NCBI GenBank assembly: GCA_033675545.1
Contig: JAWDGP010005318.1
Location: 92,501 to 156,500 of the forward strand
Direction: 5' to 3'
Source: Elysia crispata
Taxonomy: Eukaryota > Mollusca > Gastropoda > Plakobranchidae
DNA: 64,000 nucleotides
The notes below the pieces were generated by a model. That model ran no database searches. It worked only from the letters and a program-made list of their open reading frames with translations, and was not told where the DNA came from. Shown here piece after piece: positions 38,578 to 50,830 of the stretch. Both the position numbers and the translations under genes were made by a program. The stretch's first letter is position 1. Every line of letters starts with the position of its first letter.

Positions 38578-39483
38578 AAGAAAAGAATATATCTGTGAAC
38601 AAAAGCATCGTGAAATGCTGTTATAACTTATCCTGTTTTCCCTCTTTATATGAAAGATCGCTCTAAATTTTTTTTTCAAAGATTCTGCAAAACATATCCT
38701 CAATTACTAAACAAAGCCTCATGTTCTATCGTAATAACGACGTTATTCTCCTACACGTTATTAATCTTCTTACATGTATAAATCTTCATTTGTAATGGAT
38801 GGGGACATTTAAAAAAGACATACAACCCCGTTTTTTTTTTCTATCGAAACCATCAAGCACACTCTATTAATTCTTCATTGTACTTGCGAACCTTTATCAG
38901 GTACAAATAAAACGCTATTTTATCTATCGCCAATTTCGTCATAAGCAGTAGCACTTTACCTGAAAACCTTTTCTTAGGGATCAACAATATTATGACTTTT
39001 TAGCATTTCTTGATTCTATGAAGTTCCAGTATAAATAACAAGTAATATATTATCTTATGAAATACAAGGAATGCTTTTAATCATACAATGATAATATCAT
39101 TTGCCTCCAATATGAAAAACTCTTTGCATTTCGCGAATTATTCAAGTTCAAACAAAATTTTATATCTTTATCGTAACTTTACTATAGGAAATAAAAATAA
39201 TTTTATGTCCTATAACGACCATCACCAGGTAGAAATAACACCTTAAAACATTTGATTTTCATGGAATAAATGAAACTATATCTTTTTTAGAAAAGAGAAA
39301 ATTATTATTGTTTTAAATACACATTTATATATACATTCAATTTTATTAAGTAGAAACCAGGAACCTATATTCTATCAAAATCTTCATAAAGTTTTACAAT
39401 GTTTCTTTTCCTGAAAAAAAAAATAATGGGGTTACAAACCTGAGACACTTTACTTGAAAGCAATTCAGTCTTTTATGCTATTT

Positions 39484-39550
<67 letters not shown>

Positions 39551-39865
39551 ACATATACCTAATTTTTATAATCAGATTTGCAGCTTTTGAGACCACAAAT
39601 AACTTTCATGTTTTTTCCACACGGTGAACACTCAACGAACTATAACAAAACTGGTTTGGTGATTGGTCATTTTGCCCCATGACTTGTTTTTCAACAAAAA
39701 ATAATCAATCCTCTGTAAAACATGCAAGGTTGTAGTTCTGCGACCTAAAAATTATTTTTCATGTTAGATCAAGGTTCGAACTTACCGCAGATCTGAAGTC
39801 CACTTGAAATCCGGTAATAAAGAACTTTTTAAATTTAATTTTTAAAATGCCTAAGGTGACGATAC
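38103..39865. other. 3' flank of copy 2 with (GA)n and (AT)n microsatellites
   Basis: (GA)n at 38,461-38,577 and (AT)n at ~39,488-39,548, in the order found in unit 1. No gene. Confidence 0.6.
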
Positions 39866-41020
39866 TCTGAACTGTACAAGTCTGACTTCTGTCTGAGAAG
39901 TGCAGAAACTGTGCAGTACAAGTTTGACTTCTGTATGAGAAGTGCAGAAACTGTGCAGTACAAGTTTGACTTCTGTCTGAGAAGTGCAGAAACTGAGCAG
40001 TACAAGTTTGACTTCTGTCTGAGAAGTGCAGAAACTGTGCAGTACAAGTTTGACTTCTGTCTGAGAAGTGCAGAAACTGAGCAGTACAAGTTTGACTTCT
40101 GTCTGAGAAGTGCAGAAAATGTGCAGTACAAGTTTGACTTCTGTCGGAAAAGTGCAGAAACTGTGCAGTACAAGTTTGACTTCTGTCTGAGAAGTGCAGA
40201 AACTGTGCAGTACAAGTTTGACTTCTGTCTGAGAAGTGCAGAAACTGAGCAGTACAAGTTTGACTTCTGTCTGAGAAGTGCAGAAACTGAGCAGTACAAG
40301 TTTGACTTCTGTCTGAGAAGTGCAGAAACTGTGCAGTACAAGTTTGACTTCTGTCTGAGAAGTGCAGAAACTGAGCAGTACAAGTTTGACTTCTGTCTGA
40401 GAAGTGCAGAAACTGAGCAGTACAGTTTGACTTCTGTCTGAGAAGTGCAGAAACTGTGCAGTACAAGTTTGACTTCTGTCTGAGAAGTGCAGAAACTGAG
40501 CAGTACAAGTTTGACTTCTGTCTGAGAAGTGCAGAAAATGTGCAGTACAAGTTTGACTTCTGTCTGAGAAGTGCAGAAAATGTGCAGTACAAGTTTGACT
40601 TCTGTCTGAGAAGTGCAGAAACTGAGCAGTACAAGTTTGACTTCTGTCTGAGAAGTGCAGAAAATGTGCAGTACAAGTTTGACTTCTGTCGGAAAAGTGC
40701 AGAAACTGTGCAGTACAAGTTTGACTTCTGTCTGAGAAGTGCAGAAACTGTGCAGTACAAGTTTGACTTCTGTCTGAGAAGTGCAGAAACTGAGCAGTAC
40801 AAGTTTGACTTCTGTCTGAGAAGTGCAGAAACTGAGCAGTACAAGTTTGACTTCTATCTGAGAAGTGAAGACTCTCAGAAGTTCAAGTTTAACTTGCCTG
40901 AGAAGTGCAGAAAATGAACAGTACGCGTTTGAATTCTGTCTGAGAAGAGGAGAAACTAAGCAGTTCAATTTTTACTTTTCTCCGGGAGGTAAAGAAACTG
41001 AGCAGTACAAGTTTGACGTC
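39866..41020 (+). repeat. 42-bp minisatellite array 2, about 27 copies
   Basis: The unit is TTTGACTTCTGTCTGAGAAG followed by TGCAGAAACTGAGCAGTACA and AG (42 bp), with ACTGAGC/ACTGTGC/AATGTGC variants. It is the positional counterpart of array 1 and shares the unit length and core (TCTGAGAAGTG, CAGTACAAGTTTGA), but has its own consensus: GACTTC for GAGCTC and GCAGAAACT for AAGAAGCT. One copy near 40,420 has lost two bases, splitting the plus-strand frame in two. Terminal copies at both ends are degenerate. Long frames exist on both strands (for example 361 and 377 codons on minus); I treat them as artefacts. Confidence 0.92.
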
Positions 41021-43415
41021 TGTCTGAAATTTGTAAGCACTTGCCAATTCAAATCTTAGGATCAGGGAGGTTCAAGCTTGATACTAGAAGCTCTGAGCAG
41101 TTCAATGTTAACTACTTTCTCAGATACGCAGACAATGTAATGACTATCTTACTTGTGGCCGTATGTCTCCACGTTTTTCGTAACCATCAATCCACCCATA
41201 AAAGCTGGATCCACCAAAATAATGCCTCTTTAGGTTAGAAAAAAGGCACATATCGAAATAAAATCGAAAAGCACCAAAGTTTCATGAATACAACTTAATC
41301 TAGATCAAGACCATATTGTTGATTCTGTCTTAAAAGAACCGAGAGTCTTTATATTTGATACTTATGTTGTTTCAAGCATACAATAAAACGAATGAATCGA
41401 AACAGACCACCACGACTCAAAAAGCAATCCTTCATGTTTTTCTTTACGGTCTATCATGGATAGGTAATTTACTTTTCTCTCTTGAAGGACCGAGACAGTT
41501 TATCTCCGACTATTTTCAAAGTAAATATTTTCGTCCTTTTTTTATTGTGATACGTTTTGCCCTCCCATGTCTTAAATTACTTTGTTTTCGTAGCTTCTTC
41601 GTGGTGATGTCAAAACACCTGGAAAATCAAATCAGGTCAATTTAAACTGTTAGGTAAATATTTTTATTTTCTACGCTTTCCAGGCCCAGGATATATGGAT
41701 ACATAAAATATTTTAAGGAGAAAAGTTGCCTTTGATTTTATATTTGCGCTAGTAATGTGCTTAACGTTGAATACGTGTTAAACATTTCATTAGCTTTTGA
41801 AATAAAAAAAAAATGTGAAGTCAACAACGATTTGTTAATGAGACACTCTATGCCCATGTGAATACCATACAATTGCCCGGGAAAAAGGAATAAAAGATAA
41901 AAGTGAAAAATATTCTGAGAACACGCTGACCGCTTTTACTATTATTTTGTTATAATCTCACTCTTCCCTGTGTCTGTCCATCATGTCACCTTCTCTCAAC
42001 CTAACGAGACACGGTAGTCTTTGTGTAGACAGCACGCGCTACTCGAGGTGGAACCGTCTCAAACCCCTTTCCTTCTTGCTTTAATCATTGTTTATGATAT
42101 GGTCTCAGTGATCTACATGAAGAAGAAAACCCGGAAATACTCTGGTGTGGCTGGCTATGGCCAAGAATTAACAAATTTTTCATGTAACAATGTGCCGGTA
42201 TAATTTTGAGAGCAATCTTCTTTGATAGATTTTGAAAAAAAAAAAGATAAACATTGTATAGCCAAGAACAAGAACTTTTACTTTCTTTAAAAATGAAAAA
42301 GAAACAAAAAAAAAAAAAAAAAAAACTATTATAAAAAAAAAAAAAAATACACAAATCAAAGTTACTAGAAAGGCGCTGATAAGCCTCGGTATGTTTGCTT
42401 GGCTTATATCTAAAATTTTGTGAGTTCAACATCGAAGATTATCCTATCTTCATTATGACCATACTAGAAGCTAAATAAGAAAAAAAACTATTAAAAAATT
42501 ATTGTATCACCCGCTCAAAAAAAGTGACAACTATTTTGTGTGTGCTATGAATGGGAGCTAAGATAGTAGAAAACGTGGTCGCTAGAAAGAGTCCGAACTG
42601 GACCCGAGGAGCCCATCATACCAGTACTAGGATAGCGGACATGTCCACTCCGACTGACCTACCCTAGAGGCGGCCAGAAGTTCCGGCTAGTGCGGACAGG
42701 GAAAGAATTGGGGTGCTCGTTCAGACCTCGGGATGACGGTTGAGTTGGTGAAGGTATTTCAAAGGTTGACCAACATGTTAGTCCAGCAGGGCACTGCTAG
42801 AGGAAGAAGGCCACTCAGATCAGTCCGGACGACTAGAATCAGAAAAAAAAAGATCGTTTGGCCACTCTCTTTCTATAAGAAATCTGGGAAGGGAATGGCG
42901 AACTACTAAAGAGCGGGATTGAACAGCTGATCCAGCTTGCTTATTCAGCCACTTACCAGGTTGCTTGATTATGGAAATCTGGTTCGCTGAAACAAAGTGT
43001 TAAATGCTTTTGTTTTGGTCTTACTCAAATTTATTTGCCCATAGTCGCTTGATATCCACAAGGAAATGTAACTCCACGCAATCAGTTTTGAGATTCAAAG
43101 ACATGATTTCAAAATAATAAGACGACATAAACGAAAGATAGCTACAGAAAAGATTCTAAGAAGCCCCTTCCAGTTGATGCTTTTATTCTTTAAGTTGATT
43201 ATTACCTTATAGCCTGGTAAGAAGAACTTAATATTCTAAAGGCTTGCCATGAGACACAAGGTTATAGGTGCCTTACGAAGCCATACACCAGCGACATCTA
43301 AGCAAAACAAACAATAACATGTAAAATCACATCCTATATGCTGGATGGTATCATGTTTCATAGAAATGAAATGTAGATATAGAAGAAAGGATGGGAAGGA
43401 TCTTAAGCAAAGTAT

Positions 43416-43446
<31 letters not shown>

Positions 43447-43831
43447 GGGAGGTGGGATGTGGTGGTGGAGGGAGTCATTATTTTGGCAGAAATGGATTAT
43501 TGAAATGTGATATGAAAGTTTAACAGGGCAAAAATTGGGAAAGAAAGGAATAGGGTGGTCAGGTTTATTTCAATCTACAGCGAGATTGGCAAAATCTGTA
43601 AGGCTCTAATGAGATGACTTTGGAGGAATTATTTTATTGCAATTTTTTTTCTTTTTCTCTATGTAACAATTTCATAATATGGTCGTTGATCACTTTATCT
43701 CAACAATGAAATGGAACAAATCGTTTTGTGTATTAAATTGCATCGGGGGGGGGGGGGGGGGGGGGGCGGGAAGTGCGGGTGGGAGTTGGAAAGTATGAAA
43801 AACTATGGAGATAATCAACGATCGCTCGCTA
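41021..43831. other. Distal part of unit 2 and unique DNA
   Basis: To ~42,650 this is homologous to unit 1. Beyond that, 42,650-42,960 is more GC-balanced but I cannot assign it. A T run followed by a G-rich run lies at ~43,412-43,455 and a run of about 22 G at 43,745-43,766. No gene supported. Confidence 0.5.
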
Positions 43832-44625
43832 GTCTGTATCGAATTTAACTATTTCTAATCTGTGTACAATCTATAATACGGGTGTAACAGGCAGACATGT
43901 TGATTAATTAGTCTGGATCAAATTCTAAATATTTCTAATCTGTGTACGGTCCATAATACGGGTGTAACAGGCAGACATTTTGATTAACTAGTCTGTATCG
44001 AATTTTAACTATTTCTAATCTGTGTACACACGAGTTTAACGGGCAGACTTTTTGATTAACTAGTCTGTATCGAATTTTAAATATTTCTAATCTGTGTACA
44101 ATCCATAATACGGGTGTAACAGGCAGACATGTTGATTAATTAGTCTGGATCAAATTCTAAATATTTCTAATCTGTATACGGTCCATAATACGGGTGTAAC
44201 AGGCAGACATTTTGATTAACTAGTCTGTATCGAATTTTAAATATTTCTAATCTGTGTACAATCCAGAATACGAGTGCAACGGGCAGACATTTTGATTAAC
44301 TAGTCTGTATCGAATTTTAAATATTTCTAATCTGTGTACGATCCATAATACGAGTGCAACGGGCAGACATTTTGATTAACTAGTCTGTATCGAATTTTAA
44401 ATATTTCTAATCTGTGTACGATCCATAATACGAGTGCAACGGGCAGACATTTTGATTAACTAGTCTGTATCGAATTTTAAATATTTCTAATCTGTGTACG
44501 ATCCATAATACGAGTGCAACGGGCAGACATTTCGATTAACTAGTGTGTACCGAATTTTAAAAATTTCTTCTATTTGTGCGATCCATAATACGGGTGTAAA
44601 AGGGTAGACATTAAAGTCCTTAAAG
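43832..44625. repeat. 80-bp tandem array, about ten copies
   Basis: The unit reads GTCTGTATCGAATTTTAAAT, then ATTTCTAATCTGTGTACGAT, then CCATAATACGAGTGCAACGG, then GCAGACATTTTGATTAACTA. One copy near 43,992 is shortened to ~72 bp. The left half shows a three-unit higher-order pattern (the GTCTGGATC variant recurs at ~43,912 and ~44,143), while the right half is nearly uniform, suggesting recent expansion there. The last copy is degenerate. Confidence 0.92.
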
Positions 44626-45088
44626 TTTATCAAATGTGATTTACAACTTAATTGTGACAATCATGAAGAAAAACATATGAATTCTCTTATTATTTTTTTT
44701 TTAATTCTAAAATACTTTCTAACATGAATAGTTGAACTTCCGCTCGTATTCTTTTTGCCCAGTAAATAATTTCAATGCCGATGATAATGTATTAAAAACC
44801 GGCTCTTTTCGCAGCATTAATTACAAAAAATTGGTCTTTTTGATGAAGAGCTTTTGTCGAAATGATCCAATTCTGAACTACACAAAAACATTAAAACAAA
44901 GAAAATGGTCGCAACTCCCAAGAATACTGGAAAACTAAAAAAAAAAAAAAAAAAAAATAGGATATCAAAATCATTCTTTCCAAATTTTTTTTTTTTTAAA
45001 TATTATCTTCAGGTCACAATATTAATATCACAGACTTTTCAACGTGTCCCAAAAAGCGCAAGATAGCAAGGCTCCACGACTTGGCTAG
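44626..45088. other. Region upstream of TMEM26
   Basis: AT-rich, with A and T runs at ~44,937-44,957 and ~44,984-44,998. It presumably contains the TMEM26 5' UTR and promoter, but no TATA box or initiator can be singled out. Confidence 0.4.
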
Positions 45089-45279
45089 ATGGGATACCTT
45101 GCTGTGGTGCGAGCTATTGCGGTGCGGCTAACGTTTGCGGCTCATGGCATCATCTCAATATGGAGGCTTGCAGTGATCACTCACGACTACAGCTACTGGT
45201 ATCTCGGCTTGGTGCTATGTCTCCTTCTGCTGGAGATGACCATCACCCTGGGAAAGAAAGCCGGACAAGAATGGAAGTG
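45089..45279 (+). CDS. TMEM26: TMEM26 exon 1
   Basis: Encodes residues 1-63 and two bases of Trp64. It starts MGYLAVVRAIAVRLTFAAHG, closely matching the start of vertebrate TMEM26 as I recall it, and continues IWRL and YWYLGLVLCLLLLE, two predicted membrane segments (about residues 10-28 and 37-54). It ends at a GTGAGG donor at 45,280 in phase 2, which fits the next exon. TMEM26 is a multi-pass membrane protein of poorly known function; in mammals it is used as a beige-fat marker. The start is chosen because it aligns with the family N-terminus. Confidence 0.9.
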
Positions 45280-46839
45280 GTGAGGCAAAAATAATTATAT
45301 ATACAGCCGAGAATTATGGATGTCAGGCATTGTGTCTACTTAAAGGAGGAAAAAAAGCACATGAGACAAATCTGATTTTTCCACAACCTTATAATAATGT
45401 ATCATATTAAAATTTGTTCCCTGAATAAAAACAGTCTCGAGTTAGCCCCCATGCTTAGTAGAGCCAAGTCCCGCGATGAAACTGTTCAGTGTATATTTCC
45501 CTATAAAATGCTTGTAAGCGAAGTATCAATAGGTTGAACAATGCACGTCCTAATTTGAGGTTTGATGATGATAATTATTTGCTAGATTAAACAAGTTTTA
45601 TTGCGAATACGACTTTCCATTTAATAAGATATTCAGGGAAATTTTATCATTTTTTACCACTCTTTCAAACCAATCTTTTGTCTGACTTATGCGTTTAAAA
45701 TGATCTTATATGTGGAAAACTTTTATTGATAATTTATTATATTCCCTATAACTCTATTAAAAATGATATACCCAGGCCAGACAAGGCATCAGTTTTATAA
45801 AGAGCCTTAAAACTAAACTAGAAATATATCCATAAATAAATAGCGTAACATTGAAATCTTTAAAACTGTATTGTTACAAAGGAATGCTCTTTTGCCTATG
45901 AATATTTGATTAGTTTCTGCACCATGTACGTTTCATACCATTATCACCTAATGTTTCACGTTCATGTCACAATCTCACTGCTACATATTCATGCAACATC
46001 TTGCACGTATTTTTATTTATGCTCTTTCCTTCTTCCCATCTGTCCGTCTGTCTTTTTGTCGGTCTTATAAAATCGTGATACATCTACCCTCCATTACGTG
46101 TTCATGTCACTATCTCCAATTCTTTTTTTTTTTTTATGCAACATCTTCCCTATATTGTGTTAATATGAGATTTTTTCTATCCTTTGTGTTCAAGTCACAA
46201 CTTCCTTTCGTTATGCGCTAATGCCACATCTTCCCCGTGTCTCATGTGAATGCCACATTCTGACTTCGACATATGCTCCCTACTTACTATCAGTCTGTTA
46301 AAAGTGTATGCCAAATGTTCCATCTGATACATGTTAATAAAACATTCTCCTTCTATTGTGAAAAATTCAAGCCACATCATCCCTCTGTTTTATGCATCCA
46401 TCCCTCTAGATTCTGTTGTACGCTTACTTGTGGATATGTGCATTGCCTTATTAACAAGGATTTCTTTGCCTGTTCTGATAATTTACCACAATAAGCGCCA
46501 CAGACTTTAAAATATATATTATACACCTTTGAGATATTTCGGTGGATTGTGGTTCAATCATTTGTTTTGTTTTGGTTACTTTTATTTTCGTGGCATGTTT
46601 TTGATATTAAGAAATTCTCATTTTGTAATTTGTATTTTATTCTTGTGGAATATTGAATGTATGATAATATAACCACCGGCAGACATATGTTTTCTTCTTT
46701 TCAGAATCTATTTATCTCCTGTAAGTTTATTGATTTGCTTTATTTATGAGGCATATATTCCATCCTTTTGTAATAAAGCAGTTGTATCAATCAATCAATA
46801 AATGGATAAATGAAATAATCCATATGTGAACATGTTCAG
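45280..46839 (+). other. TMEM26: TMEM26 intron 1
   Basis: 1,560 bases, GTGAGG...TTCAG. AT-rich, with no nested gene or recognisable element. Confidence 0.6.
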
Positions 46840-47113
46840 GTTTTGCCCCAGCGTATTCATCTACTTGCTGTGTATTGTACCTACCATATGGTTCATGGAA
46901 CTTCACGAACTCGAAAAACGGATTCAAGAAAAAGCGGATACCACGACCACCGTGACCCCGAATAATGGTGTTGATTCCAGTTACAACAGCAGCACTAGGG
47001 GCAACAACATCACGAGCACAAGCTGTCCATGTGGTAGCGGCAGCCGAGGTCACATAAACAGCTACAGCAGCGGTCAAAAGCAACCAAACATGACCATCAA
47101 AGCAATTTTGGGG
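46840..47113 (+). CDS. TMEM26: TMEM26 exon 2
   Basis: Acceptor TTCAG|G at 46,839; the first base completes Trp64. It encodes residues 65-155: membrane segment 3 (FCPSVFIYLLCIVPTIWFME, the counterpart of SPAIFVYLVNIMPSLWLLE in the human protein) and then a hydrophilic loop rich in Thr, Ser, Asn and Gly. The loop carries sequons NSS, NIT and NMT, so it is probably extracellular and glycosylated. The mammalian protein also has a variable sequon-bearing loop here. Donor GTGAGT at 47,114, phase 0. Confidence 0.9.
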
Positions 47114-47761
47114 GTGAGTCCAAGTGAAGTTTAAGTCAAAAGATTAATGCGTGTCATCGAAGCCACTGCGTTTCCATTTAAAATCTCTTTAAAAGGTTGG
47201 GTATTGATAGGGTACTGATTTGCTATGCATTTGTATTCATCAGTGACCGTATATTAAAATTTGAATGTATGAAGCTAAGGGTTTGTTTTCAAATCCTGAG
47301 GCTGTTTTTTCCATTACCTTATTATGAATTATTTAGCCAATGGAATGTTCAGATGATCTTCGTAAAAGATGTTGAGAAACTTGGGTTTTATTCCGTCGAC
47401 ATTAGGACAGACTATCATAGCGATGGTTTAGATAAAACAGAAGACCGTCATAATTAAATCATACTTTTTTCCAAATAAAAGTAAGGAATGTGGAATAAGG
47501 AAATTGAAATCCGTCCTAAAAAGACTAGTATGATGCAAAAAAAAAAAAAAAAAAAAAAGTTATCATGATTACATTAGCCACATGAAAGAGATTCTTTATT
47601 AGTTTTTTTCACAATGTTTAAAAAAAATCTAGCATAATACATTAGAAATACTGAAAGAGTGTTAAATAAAACAAAACAAAAAAAAAAATATAATCAGCAA
47701 ACTATTTAACCTGAACCCTCTCTGTTAATATTCCATCCCCCGTCATCCTTGCACGTTCCAG

Positions 47762-47965
47762 ATAGAACTCGAGATCAAGGTCGACTTAAACTCTGACGAG
47801 TGGATTCGAACTTTGGAACAAATTCTGCTCCTCATATTGATCCTCGGCCGCTGGTTCCTGCCCAAGGGTAAACTCACACACGACCAGCTGTCGCAACTTC
47901 TCCTGGTTTACATAGGCACGGCCGCCGATATCGTAGAGTTCTTCGAGGCGTTCAAAGAGGAGAGG
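47762..47965 (+). CDS. TMEM26: TMEM26 exon 3
   Basis: Acceptor TTCCAG at 47,756-47,761 and donor GTGAGA at 47,966; 68 codons, phase 0 at both ends. It includes LEQILLLILILGRWFLPKG and LTHDQLSQLLLVYIGTAADI, the best-conserved block of the family (human: LHQTLLLILIIGRWLLP and RDQLSELLLMFVGTAADILE). It holds membrane segments 4 and 5. Confidence 0.93.
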
Positions 47966-48299
47966 GTGAGAACACGGATGTTAAGTCAAGTGACCGTTCA
48001 AAAAAAGTTGAGCTATCTTTAGTTAGTTCTAGATTATACATGTGGGCACAAAAAAAAATTGTTTCCAAAGAAATCCGAAAAACATTTTTAACTTATAGGC
48101 TTCGAGCGAATCGCACCAATCAAGTGATAAGCTTTTCTCTATAAAATGTTAAAAACATCAGTTCTATGTCTGAATGGGCGCTGGCTTAATGTCTAAGATA
48201 GGATGACGATTCGTTACCAAAACGAAACGAAACGCTACGCCTGGAAAGGATTCCAATCATACAGTTACAAGACGCATTAACGGGCTATTTTGCTCCGGC

Positions 48300-48361
<62 letters not shown>

Positions 48362-48827
48362 ATTTAAATAACAAAAGGACTGTCAATTGTTACGAAACGG
48401 ACGGGAATCAGTTTTCAAGTAACTTTAGTTTTATGAGAGTTTCATGGACGTTCAAACTTCCGAGCGCTTTGATATTCATGATTTAACAAAATGATCAACA
48501 ATAATAAAATCGCGATCAATAAAACGCCCCAACATAATTTACGAATATTTGTATAAAATAATGGTTCTGTCTTAGTAATGATGAATACTGTATTAAGCAT
48601 CCGATATTACGGATACGTCATGCATTGCACAAACAGACCGAATCACCTTTGTGCTGAAACAGTTATCTAATCTAGTAAAGACTGCCATAAATACCATGCC
48701 CTTATAATGTTTGTTGGATAAAACCTTTGCAGCAAAGTACTATCCGCTAAAAATCAACCATACCATTCAACTGAGACTTGGCATCCGGCAATCACCAACA
48801 GATGTCTTGCTTTGCATTTACTCACAG
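47966..48827 (+). other. TMEM26: TMEM26 intron 3 with (AT)n microsatellite
   Basis: The 862-base intron holds a perfect (AT)n tract at 48,301-48,358. Introns 2 (47,114-47,761) and 4 (49,026-49,437) contain only A-rich or AT-rich simple sequence. Confidence 0.75.
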
Positions 48828-49025
48828 GTGCGCTATGATCGGATATTGTGTACGGTCATTCTTGGTATATGGTCACTTAGCTTGATTCAGTTCTCGCTGG
48901 TTCTCACAGCATCTCGGGCCAGGCGAGACCGCACGGGACTAGTTCCGGTAACACACCCTAAAGGCGTTACCGATACCTGTTGTAATCCAGATGTGTATGG
49001 TATTCTTATCTCCATCTGCCTGCAG
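48828..49025 (+). CDS. TMEM26: TMEM26 exon 4
   Basis: Acceptor CTCACAG and donor GTAATG at 49,026; 66 codons, phase 0 at both ends. It encodes VRYDRILCTVILGIWSLSLI (membrane segment 6), a basic loop with ASRARRDRTG, and VYGILISICLQ, the start of segment 7. Confidence 0.9.
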
Positions 49026-49437
49026 GTAATGAGAAGTAAAGAATGTGTCCTTCGATGGCCTGGTGAAAGAAGAATTAAACAATAACCGAAATTGTAATTA
49101 ATCAAGGGTTTTCATTCTTTAACCAAAAGGTTTTTACTCAGCGGTACATGATTTATACTTTCGTCAAAAAATTTGGGATTTATTTCAAAAGAAAAATTTA
49201 AAATCAACATATGTAACATTTATTTTGAGTAGAGAGGTGACTCTATAGAAAAAAAAGATAATGTGCCTTGTATAATTATAAAACAATTAAAGTAAAGTGC
49301 TATTTAAATTGGAAGGGATAGTAAATGAGATCAAGACAGACAGAGATTGAGAGAATGAGAGATTAAAATTTATGAAAAAGAGAAGAAGAATTATAATAAT
49401 AATAACAACAACAATATTTATAATTTTTCTTCCCAAG

Positions 49438-50151
49438 GACCTTCCTTTCCTAGTACTTCGCCTCCTCCTCATCTTTAAGTACAACGTGGTGAGCTACACC
49501 AACATGTTTTTCACCTGCAAAAACACCATCGTCATCATTCTCCTCATCTACCGTCTTATCGTTGTGCACATGGAGCGGAGGCGCCTGGCCAAACAGGAGA
49601 AGGAAGAGACGGCATCAGCCGCCAGAATTAGCCTGCTCATCCAGGGCAGACCTTACCACGCCAGCTCGCCCGCCCTCTTCGAGCAAGGCGTACGTCGCGG
49701 GATCGGCACGGGATACACGAATGGTGGCAATGTCCTCAAGGTCACGGGCTTCGGAAGTGGTCAGCAATTCCTGGGAGGAATAGGCGGTAGGAGTCACGGA
49801 GGAAGTGCAGCAGGAGGCCGGGGATTCGTGATAGGAGAGGGAGGGACTATTGGCAGAGGGGGAGGTCTCATTGGGGCGGACAGAGAAACAGGAGGATACC
49901 GTGGAGTGAGTACTTTATCGCTAAGCAAGCCGAAAAGCGATAGTTTCCTGAGGGTAACGCCTATTGGTTCTCCGATGCAAGCAGAGGACAGGGCTGTGTC
50001 TGGGCAAAATCTTGGAGAAAGAAGCGGTAGTCCGGGCGGAAAGCCGTGTAGCAACAATAATTACAATTTGGGGGCAAATACTAGCACGAGAACTTACAAC
50101 AACAATTCTTACAGTAGCATCAATGCAGATGACAGAAATTCACCCGTCTGA
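49438..50151 (+). CDS. TMEM26: TMEM26 exon 5 with Gly/Ser/Asn-rich C-terminal tail
   Basis: Acceptor TTCCCAAG at 49,430-49,437. It starts DLPFLVLRLLLIFKYNVVSY (human: DGPFLVVRLVLMIYFKV), followed by the last membrane segment FFTCKNTIVIILLIYRLIVV. After a basic juxtamembrane stretch (HMERRRLAKQEKEE), ~175 residues of low-complexity Gly-, Ser- and Asn-rich tail follow to the TGA at 50,149-50,151. The full protein is 526 residues against ~368 in human; the excess lies mainly in this tail and the exon 2 loop. The tail is in frame with conserved sequence and has no earlier stop, so I accept it as coding. No polyadenylation signal was identified downstream. Confidence 0.88.
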   Translation, partial: DLPFLVLRLLLIFKYNVVSYTNMFFTCKNTIVIILLIYRLIVVHMERRRLAKQEKEETASAARISLLIQGRPYHASSPALFEQGVRRGIGTGYTNGGNVLKVTGFGSGQQFLGGIGGRSHGGSAAGGRGFVIGEGGTIGRGGGLIGADRETGGYRGVSTLSLSKPKSDSFLRVTPIGSPMQAEDRAVSGQNLGERSGSPGGKPCSNNNYNLGANTSTRTYNNNSYSSINADDRNSPV

Positions 50152-50760
50152 CCACTCTGAAACTTATGACGAAGTATACTTTTACAACTAGATCCTTTGA
50201 TAAGTTTGTCGTGCAGATTTAACACCACATGGGAATCTGTCAAGTTCCTTGAAATGGAATGAATCTGTAGGACGTCTTGATAACTTTATCATGGCTGACT
50301 CGGTTGAACCCTGTACTGCTTTACACATTACATGTGTAGGAATTGCCTCCTGGCTATGCAACCAAGTACTCAGGCACAGCAGGAAACAGTCTCAACTCTC
50401 ATCCAACACACAACTTATTTTGTGGATTGGGGCCCAAATCAGAGAGTTCATGCCTCACTATACAACAATGATACAAATATTTTTTCCTCACTCATTAGTT
50501 TTCCTCACATAAATGCTATTATTGATGCCACAGTGTTATCTTGAGTTTAGAAATAATCGCTATTTAGGCTGGAACGTGATTGCTCTGTGCCTGTTTGTAA
50601 ATAAGAAATCTTTTATTTTCAGTGTATGATCTATGTGCCCTGATTATCATCAATGATAAAAGAGAAAGACGACGATTCTTTTGGATAAAGTACACCACCG
50701 TTTGTTTTTTTTGCGCTACGGTTAGCTTAAGAGATAAAGTCCAGACCCCAAAAAACATCG

Positions 50761-50830
<70 letters not shown>

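Larger units (their letters stand above)
34980..42650 (+). repeat. Segmental duplication, unit 2
   Basis: Partner of unit 1, in direct orientation ~9.4 kb downstream. Similarity is uneven. It is very high from ~35,490 through the signal-peptide exon and most of the large exon to ~37,470, and clearly lower in the outer leader (34,980-35,450), the C-terminal coding part, and the 3' flank. The ~1.2 kb between the units (33,700-34,980) is not shared apart from microsatellite. Confidence 0.9.

Noticed and set aside
39759-40968. Minus-strand frames of 361 and 377 codons and plus-strand frames of 153 and 176 codons
   Set aside because: Same cause in the second 42-bp array. The plus frame is interrupted by a two-base loss in one unit, as expected of non-coding repeats.
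42650-42960. Possible transposable-element or coding segment
   Set aside because: Composition differs from its surroundings, but all frames contain stops and I recognise no motif.
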